Shown here: in pieces, positions 22,401 to 25,688 of the stretch
Numbering within the stretch: the stretch's first letter is position 1
Layout of the letters: each line of letters opens with the position of its first letter
Assembly (NCBI GenBank): GCA_963693025.1
Contig: OY843749.1
Coordinates: 868,001 to 932,000, forward strand
Direction: 5' to 3'
DNA length: 64,000 nt
Origin: JAHRAW01 sp963693025
Lineage (GTDB): Bacteria > Pseudomonadota > Gammaproteobacteria > Arenicellales > Poriferihabitantaceae
The notes under the pieces: generated by a model
Database searches by the model: none
What the model was told of the DNA's origin: nothing
What the model saw: only the letters and a program-made list of their open reading frames with translations
Program-made: the position numbers and the translations under genes

Positions 22401-24863
22401 AAACGCCACCGCCAATGGAGCGGCTTCGCGCAGGCGTACGCGCTGTAGCGAGGAGCCTTGTAGCAGTTCAAGATTGAAAACGAATGGGTTGGTGGGGTTG
22501 CCGTGCAGTTGCAGGGCTGTCAGCGAGCCAACACCGTCAAAAAACCCTTCCGGCAGGGCGGTCAGGCGATTGCCGGACAGATACAGGGTTGTCAGCCGCC
22601 GGTTGTCGCTGAAGAGTCTCTCGGGCAGGTGGGTGAGTCGGTTGCTATTCAGAAACAAGATGTTTAGCGCCTCAAGTCCGGCGAAGATGCCGGCGGGCAG
22701 CGTGGTCAAGGCATTGCTGTCCAACCTCAAGATTGACAACCGACTGAGCCCGGCGAAGGTGTCGGCGGGCAACGTGGTGAAGCCATTGCCGGGCAGTTGC
22801 AATTCCGTCAACTCACTGAGCCCGTCGAAGATGCCGGCGGGCAACGCGGTCAAGGAATTGTTGTTCAGGTACAAGCGCTCCAACGCACCGAGCCCGTCGA
22901 AGACACCGGCGGGTAACTCGGTCAAACGGGTGAACAAGCGTAGCGTGGTCAACGCACTGAGTCCGTCAAACACGCCGGCGGGCAACTCGGTGATAGACCG
23001 GTCATCGAGAGTCAGCGTTGTCAGCCCGGTCAAGCCCTCAAAATCTCCGCGTTGCAGCGACGTGAGGATGGTCGAGATGTTGATTTCGGTCACCCCCGCC
23101 AGTTGCGCCGGCGTCACCTGAGCGCAAGGGGCGGCGCCGGGGATAGCCGCAACGAGGGCATCGCGCACCGCCGGCGTGCGGAAGCAAACCGAAGTCGGGT
23201 GCACATGGACGCTGAAGTTCAAAATATCACGGGAGCCGAACCCGTCCACAACTTCTAGTCTGTGGCGGGTGACGCTGAGTTCGCCGCTGACCGCCGTGCC
23301 GCTGAGCATCAACCGAGTGCCGGCGCGCCTGATGGTCAAACCGCCGGGTAAGGGGGGTTCGACCAGGGGCGCTATCGTGCCAAAGCCGCCGCTAAATGAC
23401 GGCAGGGCGATGGTGGCGGGCGTGCCGGAGACGAAAGTCCGCGCCACGTTGTCGCTCGCGCCGAAACTCACCTCGGCGAACGGCTGCACAAACAGCGTGA
23501 AGGTCAAGGCGGCTTGGTCGGCGGCGGTGGCGAAGTTGTCCGAGTCGTGGGCGGTGTAGGTCAGGGTGAGCGTGCCGTCGGTGGGGGCGGGCGCGCCGCT
23601 GAGCGTGCGCGTGGCGGGGATGAAGCGCAGCCCGTCGGGCAGCGCGGACGCCGGGGTGAGCGTGTAACGCAACACGCCGTTGCCGCCGTCGGCTTGCGGC
23701 AAAACCAGCGTGAGGGGGTCGCCGTTGGAATAGTCAAGCGATTCAATGCGCGCGTCGCCGAAACTCGGCGCGGTGTTGGCTTGCACCGCAACCGTGAACA
23801 CGAGCGCGGCGCGGTCGGCGGCGGCGGTGTTGATGTCGGTGTCGGTGGCGGTGTAGGTCAGCGTGGCGGGCGCAGGCGTGGGGGTGTTTGGCGGGGTGGG
23901 TGCGGGCGCGGGCGGCGTGCCTTCGATGGCGCGCGTGGCGGGGTTGTAGGTGAGACCATCGGGCAACGCATCCGGCGGCGTGAGCGTGTATGTAACCCCA
24001 AAATTGCCGCCACTCGCCGCCGGCAAAGTCACCGCGACCGCGGAGTCGGGAACAACCACCTGCGGCGCAATGCGCGCCGCGCCAAAACTCGGCGCAATAT
24101 CGGTCAACACCGTCACCCGAAAAACCAGCGCGGCGCGGTCGGCGGCGGTCGTGTGGGTGTCGGCGTCGGTGGCGATATAGTTCAGCGTGGCGTCGGCGGC
24201 GGCAATCGGCGTGCCCGCCAGGACGCGCGTGGCGGCGTTGAAACTGAGCCCGCCGGGCAGGGCGGTTTCGGGGGTAACCGAATATGTCAAAGCGCCATCG
24301 CCACCGTCGGCTTGCGGCAAAGTCAGCGCGATGGGGAAACCGGTGATATAAGTTTGCGGCTGAATTTGCGCCGCGCCAAAACTCGGCGCGGTGTTATCAT
24401 CATCAACCACCCGCACCAACACACTCGGCGCCGACCCGGCAAAGCGGTCGTAGCCTATTACGGAGTGGATGACGTAACCGTTGGCGTCGTTGCTGTCCGC
24501 GTCCTGGCGGGCGGTGACGGTGACGGTTTGCGCGGTGTTCCAGTTGGCGGTGGTGAAGACTAAGGTGTCGGTGGTGGTGGTGGGGGCGGGGGTGTCGGGG
24601 GTTGTGCCGGGGGCGGGGTTGGAGTCAGGGCTCGTGCTAACCGAAACACTAATCGCCCCCTGAGAAACAGGAATAGCCCGAACCGCCACCCTCGCCCCCT
24701 CCCCCGGCGCCGCCCGCAACCTCACCGTATAAGTCCCCGTCTCCCCCTCCATCACCACCAACCGCCCCACCGAAACCACCACCCCCGCCCCCACCTGCCC
24801 CAAAGCACCCCCCACCCAAAAGGCAACAAGCAACACAGCAAAAAAACGGGCGAGAGCAAACAT
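1..24863 (-). CDS. Giant secreted LRR / Calx-beta / cadherin-like surface protein, C-terminus beyond window
   Basis: The reading frame is open from an ATG at 24863 to the left edge, at least 8,287 codons, and no stop was met where I read it. Residues 1-22 form a signal peptide (MFALARFFAVLLVAFWVGGA), so the product is probably exported. Residues ~100-145 are Calx-beta-like, and ~155-540 hold four cadherin/PIG-like domains (each with a PSFG entry and a P-GL-F/Y-A-R-L-GTP end). Leucine-rich-repeat blocks lie at ~559-805, 1082-1425, 1722-1988 and 2282-2708, each opened by a two-cysteine cap such as CFRTPAVRDAL. Calx-beta and PIG domains separate the LRR blocks. Residues ~2,820-3,820 are mixed, diverged Calx-beta/PIG domains. 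From ~3,822 onward is the Calx-beta-like array. Acidic DDD/DND loops suggest calcium binding. The role is probably adhesion or host/cell contact (inference). No secretion domain is visible because the C-terminus is missing. The upstream Shine-Dalgarno is weak, so the start could differ slightly. Confidence 0.9.
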   Translation of the reverse strand, partial: MFALARFFAVLLVAFWVGGALGQVGAGVVVSVGRLVVMEGETGTYTVRLRAAPGEGARVAVRAIPVSQGAISVSVSTSPDSNPAPGTTPDTPAPTTTTDTLVFTTANWNTAQTVTVTARQDADSNDANGYVIHSVIGYDRFAGSAPSVLVRVVDDDNTAPSFGAAQIQPQTYITGFPIALTLPQADGGDGALTYSVTPETALPGGLSFNAATRVLAGTPIAAADATLNYIATDADTHTTAADRAALVFRVTVLTDIAPSFGAARIAPQVVVPDSAVAVTLPAASGGNFGVTYTLTPPDALPDGLTYNPATRAIEGTPPAPAPTPPNTPTPAPATLTYTATDTDINTAAADRAALVFTVAVQANTAPSFGDARIESLDYSNGDPLTLVLPQADGGNGVLRYTLTPASALPDGLRFIPATRTLSGAPAPTDGTLTLTYTAHDSDNFATAADQAALTFTLFVQPFAEVSFGASDNVARTFVSGTPATIALPSFSGGFGTIAPLVEPPLPGGLTIRRAGTRLMLSGTAVSGELSVTRHRLEVVDGFGSRDILNFSVHVHPTSVCFRTPAVRDALVAAIPGAAPCAQVTPAQLAGVTEINISTILTSLQRGDFEGLTGLTTLTLDDRSITELPAGVFDGLSALTTLRLFTRLTELPAGVFDGLGALERLYLNNNSLTALPAGIFDGLSELTELQLPGNGFTTLPADTFAGLSRLSILRLDSNALTTLPAGIFAGLEALNILFLNSNRLTHLPERLFSDNRRLTTLYLSGNRLTALPEGFFDGVGSLTALQLHGNPTNPFVFNLELLQGSSLQRVRLREAAPLAVAFDWRLAAGNSRTATLPAGRRLSARFGLIDQQAPSVTISNARIAGNTENTADTTGQLTGFRLATPPPAPEVVISTTTVSVAEDNVNRFYAVVLNTLPSGAVTVTPALNPSDADLALNPSALTFATDNWFRPQAFTLSVVADADNLDETATISHAVSGYGGITTGGDIIVSIYELDKPLSFRQRFAHQFYAVNTPIAAVTLPDASGDFPFTYALSPIPAGLTYDPATRTLSGTPTAAAAVTTTTHTVTDRDGDTATQDVSITVYPSSACVDRSPAVVTAILSAVTRTNDCNLITQADLDGITVLNVVASPNSTPQSGDFRDLPNLATLDMNDADYRPLPDGIFDGLDNLTTLSLQGNGLTALPDGVFDGLSRLSRLSLRNNRLTTLPAGAFDDLSELTVVVMEDNLLETLPDGLFAGRDKLTLLMLERNRLTTLPAGVFRGVSALTSLRLLDNEIATLPAGAFDGLSALTTLNLQNNNLTTLPVGAFDGLGSLTDLLLQENELTTLPAGTFRGLVALEKLYLSNNQIAALPAGIFAGLNAMDTMTANNNPITSAPAGLFAGLAAVNVISLDFTRLTALPDGFFDGMRMPDRLGLARVTSGADFNRLDMPVTVEQVGNGQVRAYIRTATPRPVRVDWAIAGGASGAADIAVGSRYSAPFGAAGATPATVRLSNARFIDPPRLPGSEPRSYQGFELRAVSAAVPAVVFSVINLELGEGDIATYTVTLNTAPTGTVTVTPSHLTRAAGDLTLTPAAGSALTFTAANWHRAHTVTVTAGEDADSLDDLATINHALAGYDTVSAARSLVVTVTDDDKPRFGVAPIAPQIYLVGAAITPLTLPAVTGGSGALAYALIPPVPGLTLDSTTRVLSGTPTTPAPARNHIVRVTDADGNTDTRIVPIDIYPTDVCFRSPVVRDWLVAYLSEANNCTEVTPAGLRRITRMSLAERGIETLRRGDFAGLTSLRFLSLKGNRLSALPDGLFAGLDALTELNLEANSIAALNGEMFKGLSAVTILTLSANSFTDFPAGVFTPLTSLVELYLLNSRLTTLPVGAFRGSPVRFLTLRFSPLTSLPAGAFDGMRSLDELNMADTQLTTLPAGLFDETTFLREVNSARGQISSLPAGLFDGLEQLRVVVLSGNALTDLPDGFFDGISPRLNELSVAPSRNVLLPLNVDLMQYGNGQVRARIRQAAPLPVEVTWRNGEGEAMTANIPAGSRFSAPLGEPGIAAPQQALVSARFAVPLREPGKRFAGFELATATQAQAAALITPDALTLNAGEAATYTVVLNTAPGGTVTVSPPTITPPDHDLTASGGGLTFTTANWHLAQTLTVSAATDIDPDDDTAFISHALSGYAGVESADLVVTVIDAGDFAPSFGDATVGDSTYYVSVAIAPLALPDASGGNGILRYALEPRATIPRGLTFNAATRRLEGTPRAVTAEQGVTLTYTASDADANRGGDDRASLTFTVTVRPTVCTRSPVVRAALVAAAGVTQCGEVTPAHLRAITALNLSGRAIGGGLLEDDFGGLSALRTLNLRGGGITALPASVFVGLDALVDLDLSGNQLTALPDGVFDGLNALSGLNLSDNRLSALPSGVFDDLGQLTTLNLSDNQLAALAAATSDDPTAGVFDGLSELVTLNLSDNRLTALPSGVFDDLSALATLSLNDNRIAAFNAGVFTNLRALTLLALDDNPFATLPAALFNGLNRLNILTLGGAQLTALPAGLFDELSALTYLSIHDSPLLTALPGGLFGAAGEGVTGLGRLRLLTLRNNGLTTLPIGAFARLSALTTLFLNDNRLATLADGAFTGLRALTVLDLRANRLTTLAAALFTPLDALTTLRLSRNRLATLPAMPFADVTTLSTLLLDDNQLAALPAGMFAGLNALRRLHLHGNTGAPFTLTVSPAHSDTGELRASIASGAPLALSVDWRLRGGGGGGGTGVANIAAGGDSSGAAIAGATQARHSVVFSNARFTGLPAGEDTADSRGAYSGFQLGTRSSPYVTISPRALSVLEGGSVTYTVALSAEPAADVTLTAGSGDDRVASVSPATATLTFTAGDWNQAQMVTVNGVADLDALADAPVTVSHAVTSADADYHDINLSEVDVTVTVSEDDRPMVAVSPSALTVGEGGGGGYGVVLATLPSGAVTVMPSVGGGGGGSGDVAITTAALTFTTADWNVTQSVSVTAAEDFDGGDDTATISHAVGGADYAGVAVADVTVTVDDNDTDGVIISRTALRVTENGATGTYTVRLATLPGGGVHADATVTIAPSVSPPDHDLTLSRNGIVLSALTFASGEWNIAQNVTVAAGDDLDFTADTATIAFAVSGYGAVTDAARITVTVADAGDFAPAFADDARIESQEYAVGVAITPLTLPRAGGGNGALRYALAQSVAGGADIALASALPGLTFSAATRVLSGTPTRATAVATAITLTYTAADADANTAAADTDTLSVAVIVRAAPSFGGATVDDMTYIATRAIAQLRLPLASGGDGALLYTLSPDLPAGLTLFATSGTRVIHGAPLPVASTETVTLTYTVTDSDTDTSAADGETLTFTITVRPVPVRVTPTSLTVDEGERATFTMALTARPSGDIAVGAVFVGDDSGVSVLPDAGLRFTSGNWNVAQTVTVVANEDFNADDETVTLSVSAPVASQSDADYIGVTLPTVTVAVNDNDLDGVAVTPFRSDIDLVALTVDEGASVIYEVALRAQPDGDVSVLPSIAGAAHDLSLSRDGVALGAGNALTFGVDNWSHVQRVTLTAATDDDALADATATLRHAVSGADYAGVVVADVPVTVIEDDDVGVDVSPIDLTVTEGGVSGYSVVLDTLPSGDVTITPTSDAPATATVSPAAVTFTAADWNVAQSVFVTAAEDDDGNDDTATITHAVGGADYDGIDLSAFDVTVTVDDNDIKRVDLSVSALTVGEGGAGGAYTVRLATEPSGEVTVTASIALSDHDLTLTPGVDEALTFTAGNWNVEQTIVVAGGEDDDAGDDTIAITHTAGGADYDAAVAAVVTVTISDNDRVGVTVSRTALTVREGEFGGYTVALTSAPSVGEVTVTPSSGDVSVVTVTTTALIFDTNNWNMPQTVSVGGVADDDAVTDSPVVITNAVTVSDDASDYNGATAAGVTVTVNETGTAAVTISTPTLTVDEDGNNTYTVMLTSAPGGGGNATVTPTSADDTIATVSDALTFTATNWNDKQTVTVTGTEDGDAGDEMVSITHAVVGYDNIATAAAVTVTVTDPDIPAVRFSRNAVTLAENANATYTVRLDTQPSGNVTITPDSGDDDVATVSPTGGLVFTDSTWDTAQTVTVTGADDDNSETDTTTIKHTVVGYGGVTAGDVSVTVTDTDTPSVTISKATLAIDEGTSGGVGNTYTVVLNTQPSGDVTVALSSDNGDVTVNAATVNFTTGNWNTPQSVTISAAEDFDGNDDTANITHTVSGANYAGVAISNNPVTVTVTDNDTRGITLSATALTVAENATENYTVRLATQPDGEVTIMPLSGDTTIATVSGALVFTAANWNTAQQVTVTGVKDADAVADAAVSITHMVTGSADYAGVSVGSVTVTVTVTEIDMRGVMISETSVDVTEGDSGIYTVVLTSAPSGGDVTVTPGGVADTDLTLSRDGVAFGSSGAVVFGSNNWNIAQTVTIAVAEDDDAVADATVTITHAVAGADYTGETAADVTVTITENDTVGITVTETTLTVDEREFGSYTVALTSAPSIGEVTVMPSSGDVSVVTVTTAALVFDTNNWNMPQTVSVQGVADDDAVADSPVVITNTVTVSDDDSDYNGATAAGVTVTVTETGTAAVTISTPALTVDEDGNNTYTIMLASAPGGGGNATVTPTSADNTIATVSSTLTFTADNWNDAQTVTVSGTEDGDAGDETVSITHTVVGYDSIATAATVTVTVTDPDIPAVRFSRNAVTLAENANATYTVRLDTQPSGNVTITPDSDDDDVATVTGALVFTDSTWDTAQTVTVTGIDDDNSETDTATITHMVVGYGGVTAGDVAVTVTDTDTPSVTVSKATLAISEGSSSGAGNIYTVVLNTQPSGDVTVSLSSDNSDVTAGVTMLNFTTANWNTPQSITISAAEDDDGNDDTASITHTVTGANYDGVVISNNPVVVTVTDNDTDGITLSATALTVAENATENYTVRLATEPDGEVTVMPVSGDVATVTVSGALVFTADNWNAAQQVTVTGIKDADAVDDVAVSISHTVSGSADYAGVSVGSVMVTVTVTETDMRGVTISEMSVDVTEGGSGIYTVVLTSAPSGGGVTVTPGGIADTDLTLSPSGAVVFDSNNWNTAQTITLTAAEDDDAVTDATVTITHAVAGADYIGETAAGVTVTITENDSVGITVTQTTLTVDEGEFGSYTVALTSAPSIGEVTVTPSSGDVSVVTVTTAALVFNANNWNTPQTVSVQGVADDDAVADSPVVITNTVTVSDASSDYNGATAAGVTVTVTETGTAAVTISTANLTVPEDGDNTYTVMLTSAPGGGGDATVTPTSADPTIATVSSALTFTADNWNDAQTVTVSGAEDGDANNETVSITHAVVGYDNIVTAAAVTVTVTDPDIPAVRLSRNAVTLAENANTTYTVRLDTQPSGNVTITPDSTDITVATVSGALVFTDSNWDTAQTVTVTGADDDNSETDTTTITHTVLGYGGVTAGDVAVTITDTDTPSVTISKATLAISEGSSSGVGNTYTVVLNTQPSGDVTVALNSDNSDVTVNAATLNFTTANWNTPQSVIISAAEDFDGNDDTANITHTVTGANYGGANISNNPVVVTVTDNDTDGITLSATALTVAENATENYTVRLATQPDGEVTITPLSGDTAIATVSGALVFTATNWNTAQQVTVTGIKDADAVADVAVSITHMVTGSADYAGVSVGSVTVTVTVTETDTRGVMISETSVDVTEGGSGIYTVVLTSAPDGGDVTVTLGGVVDTDLTLSRDGVAFGSSSGLVFGSNNWSTAQTITLTATEDDDAVADATVTITHAVAGADYTGETAANVTATITENDTVGITVTETTLTVNEREFGSYTVALTSAPSVGEVTVTPSSGDVSVVTVTTIVLVFDTNNWNMPQTVSVQGVADDDAVADVAVSITNAVTVSDDASDYNGATAAGVTVTVTDTGMAAVTVSTPTLTVDEDGDNTYTVMLTSAPGGGGDATVTPTSADDTIATVSGALTFTATNWNDEQTVTVSGTEDGDASDEMVSITHTVSGYDSITTAATVTVTVTDPDIPAVRFSRNAVTLAENANTTYTVRLDTQPSGNVTITPDSDDDDVATVTGALVFTDSNWGDLQTVTVTGADDDNSETDTATITHTVVGYGGVTAGDVAVTVTDTDTPSVTVSKATLAIGEGSSGGAGNTYTVVLNTQPSGDVTVALSSDNSDVTAGVNTLNFTTANWNTPQSVTISAAEDDDGNDDTANITHTVSGANYSGATISNNPFVVTVTDNDTDGITLSATALTVAENATENYTVRLATQPDGEVTVMPLSGDTAIATVSGALVFTAANWNTAQQVTVTGVKDADAVADAAVSISHMVSGSADYAGVSVGSVMVTVTVTETDMRGVTISEMSVDVTEGGSGIYTVVLTSAPSGGDVTVTLGGVADTDLTLSRDGVAFGSSGALVFGSNNWNIAQTVTIAAAEDDDAVDDATVTITHAVTGADYTGETAADVTVTITENDTVGITVTQTTLTVDEREFGSYTVRLTSAPSVGEVTVMPSSGDVSVVTVTAALVFDTNNWNMPQTVSVQGVADDDAVADSPVVITNTVTVSDDDSDYNGATAAGVTVTVTETGTAAVTISTPALTVDEDGNNTYTVMLTSAPGGGGNATVTPTSADNTIATVSSALTFTATNWGDEQTVTVTGVEDGDASNEMVSITHAVIGYDNIATAAAVTVTVTDPDIPAVRLSRNAVTLAENANTTYTVRLDTQPSGNVTITPDSGSDDVATVTGALVFTDSNWGDLQTVTVTGAADDNSETDTTTITHTVVGYGGVTAGDVAVTVTDTDTPSVTISKATLAIGEGSSGGAGNTYTVVLNTQPSGDVTVALSSDNSDVTVNAATVNFTTANWNTPQMVVVSAAEDDDGNDDNANITHTVTGSNYGGATISNNPVVVTVTDNDTDGITLSATALTVAESATENYTVRLATQPDGEVTVMPLSGDTAIVTVSGALVFTAANWNTPQQVTVTGVKDADDVAAAVVAITHTITGSADYAGVSVGSVMVTVTVTETDMRGVMISETSVDVTEGGSGIYTVVLTSAPSGGDVTVMPGGVVDTDLTLSRDGVALGSSGGLVFGSNNWNTAQTVTLTAAEDDDAVADATVTITHAVAGADYTGETAASVTATITENDNVGITVTETTLTVNEREFGSYTVALTSAPSVGEVTVTPSSGDVSVVTVTTTAALVFNANNWNMPQTVSVQGVADDDAVADVAVSITNAVTVSDDASDYNGATAAGVTVTVTETGTAAVTISTPTLTVDEDGDNTYTIMLTSAPGGGGDATVTPTSADDTIATVSSALTFTADNWNDEQTVTVSGTEDGDASNEMVSITHAVVGYDNITTAAAVTVTVTDPDIPAVRFSRNAVTLAENANATYTVRLDTQPSGNVTITPDSGDDDVATVTGALVFTASTWDTAQTVTVTGADDNNSETDTATITHTVVGYGGVTAGDVAVTVTDTDTPSVTISKATLAIGERTSSGAGNTYTVVLNTQPSGDVTVSLSSDNSDVTAGVNTLNFTTANWNTPQSVTISAAEDDDGNDDNANITHTVTGANYGGATISHNPVVVTVTDNDTDGITLSATALTVAESATENYTVRLATQPDGEVTVTPLSGDTAIATVSGALVFTAANWNTAQQVIVTGVKDADAVADVAVSITHMVSGSADYAGVSVGSVTVTVTVTETDMRGVTISETGVDVTEGGSGIYTVVLTSAPVGGGVTVTLGGVADTDLALIPSGAVVFGSNNWNTAQTITLTAAEDDDAVADATVTITHTVTGADYAGETAADVTATITENDNVGITVAETTLTVNEREFGSYTVVLTSAPSVGEVTVMPSSGDVSVVTVTTAALVFDTNNWNIQQTVSVQGVSDDDAVADVAVSITNAVTVSDDASDYNGATAAGVTVTVNETGTAAVTIDPTTLTVDEDGNNTYTVMLTSAPGGGGDATVTPTSADDTIATVSSALTFTATNWNDAQTVTVTGVEDGDASNEMVSITHAVVGYDNIATAAAVTVTVTDPDIPAVRFSRNAVTLAENAGTTYTVRLDTQPSGNVTITPTSGSDDVATVTGAMVFTDGNWGDLQTVTVTGADDDNSETDTTTITHTVVGYGGVTAGDVAVTVTDTDTPSVTISKAALAIGEGSSNGAGNTYTVVLNTQPSGDVTVSLSSDNSDVTVSVTTLNFTTANWNTPQSVIISVAEDDDGNDDNANITHTVSGANYGGVAISNNPVVVTVTDNDTDGITLSATALTVAENATENYTVRLATQPDGEVTVAPMSGDVAIATVSGALVFTAANWNTAQQVT
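13400..24790 (-). repeat. N-terminal modular region: four LRR blocks alternating with Calx-beta and PIG domains
   Basis: LRR blocks lie at 22450-23190, 20590-21620, 18900-19700 and 16740-18020. Their ~24-residue repeats have the consensus L-L-L-NxLTxLPAGxFDGL. Each block is followed by a conserved ~60-residue spacer (GNPTNPFVFNLELLQ-like, then an APLAVAFDW-like strand and NARF). After that comes one or more Calx-beta-like domains and usually one PIG domain. The whole LRR-spacer-Calx-PIG module is therefore itself repeated about four times, more diverged than the downstream array. Frame continuity was spot-checked at 22535, 20903, 17504, 14942 and 13979, all in the same phase as the ATG. Confidence 0.8.
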
Positions 24864-24965
24864 AGTCAATACTCAAACAGGACAACCAACTACTGCCCTG
24901 ACCTAACCCCTACATTGAGAGGGATGTGGACAGGTGGTAAGTAGTTGATGTGTAATGTTTTTTGT

Positions 24966-24987
24966 GGGGGGGGGGGGGGGGGGGGGG
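24966..24987. repeat. 22-bp poly-G tract upstream of the giant gene
   Basis: An uninterrupted run of 22 G (C on the coding strand of the giant gene) lies 103-124 bp upstream of its ATG. Tracts this long are prone to slipped-strand mispairing. In other bacteria, homopolymers at such positions alter promoter spacing and cause phase variation of adhesins. No promoter elements could be assigned with confidence here, so a regulatory role is inference. Confidence 0.75.
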
Positions 24988-25022
24988 TGATGTCGGCGTG
25001 GTTGTTGGTGTGGGGTCGTTGG

Positions 25023-25141
25023 CGCTGGCGTGATGCGGTCGCCGGCGCGGCGCAGACGCCGGCGCGAGGCGGACGCCGGCGTGGCGCGAGCGCCGGCACA
25101 AGGCGGTCGCTGACGCGCAACGGTCGCCGGCACAAACCAGC
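25023..25141. repeat. Seven-copy 17-bp tandem repeat
   Basis: Seven head-to-tail 17-bp units start at 25023, 25040, 25057, 25074, 25091, 25108 and 25125. Each begins cgccggcg or a close variant (cgctggcg, cgctgacg, cgccggca). The second half varies (cggcgcaga, cgaggcgga, tggcgcgag). The array lies 160-280 bp upstream of the giant gene's start. It could be a variable-number repeat or a set of protein-binding sites. Between it and the next repeat element (25142-25330) I see only unstructured A/C-rich sequence. Confidence 0.75.
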
Positions 25142-25330
25142 CACCCCACTCTTCAAAAGAAATAATTCCAAAATCATCAGCAACATACCTACCCTAGCAG
25201 ACAGATTTCCTCCTATCAGTACAACAAATCCCCGATATCCTACCCCAAAACCTCCAAAATTCCTAATCCACAATAGACCAAAACAATACCAAAAAAGACC
25301 ACGCCCAACCATTTCGTTATTCACAACAAC

Positions 25331-25655
25331 CTCGTCATTCCAAGTACTCGTCATTCTCGAGCGTTAGCGCCCGTTGCCGCGTAGCGGCTTACGGGCGCTT
25401 ACGACCTCGGGAATCTCCCTAAGACTACCGTGAATTTCAACAAAGCCCGTGCCCAAAAGACCAAAGAAACGGCGGCTTACCCGCCGCCTGCTTCGCTCGC
25501 TTTGTTCAAGCCCGTGCCAGTCTTAGGGAGATTCCCGAGGACGCAAGTGTCCGTAAGCCGCCGCTTAAAAAGAAAAAGCGCGGCGGCAACGGACACTAAC
25601 GCTCGAGAATGACGGCGGGGGGCGGCAACGGACACTAACGCTCGAGACGAGGTTG
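25331..25655. repeat. Intergenic inverted-repeat element, copy 1
   Basis: Two arms in inverted orientation each run from a GTCATTCTCGAGCGTTAG end, through a GC-rich hairpin, to GGGAATCTCCCTAAG. The left-arm hairpin is 25367-25398 (GCGCCCG...CGGGCGC). The right-arm hairpin is 25547-25596 (GTGTCCGT...ACGGACAC, with an A-rich loop that reads T-rich on the minus strand). The inner motifs face each other at about 25409-25423 and 25532-25546 around a ~108-bp centre. A partial extra arm follows at 25613-25655. The element lies between the AddA-like stop and the giant gene, so its hairpins may end transcription from the repair operon (inference). Confidence 0.8.
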
Positions 25656-25688
25656 TTGTGAATGACGAGTTGTAGCCGCCATTCGCAT

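Noticed and set aside
24649..24885. Short Cys/Gly-rich minus-strand frame at the start of the giant gene
   Set aside because: It is off-frame to the signal peptide of the giant protein and has no continuation.
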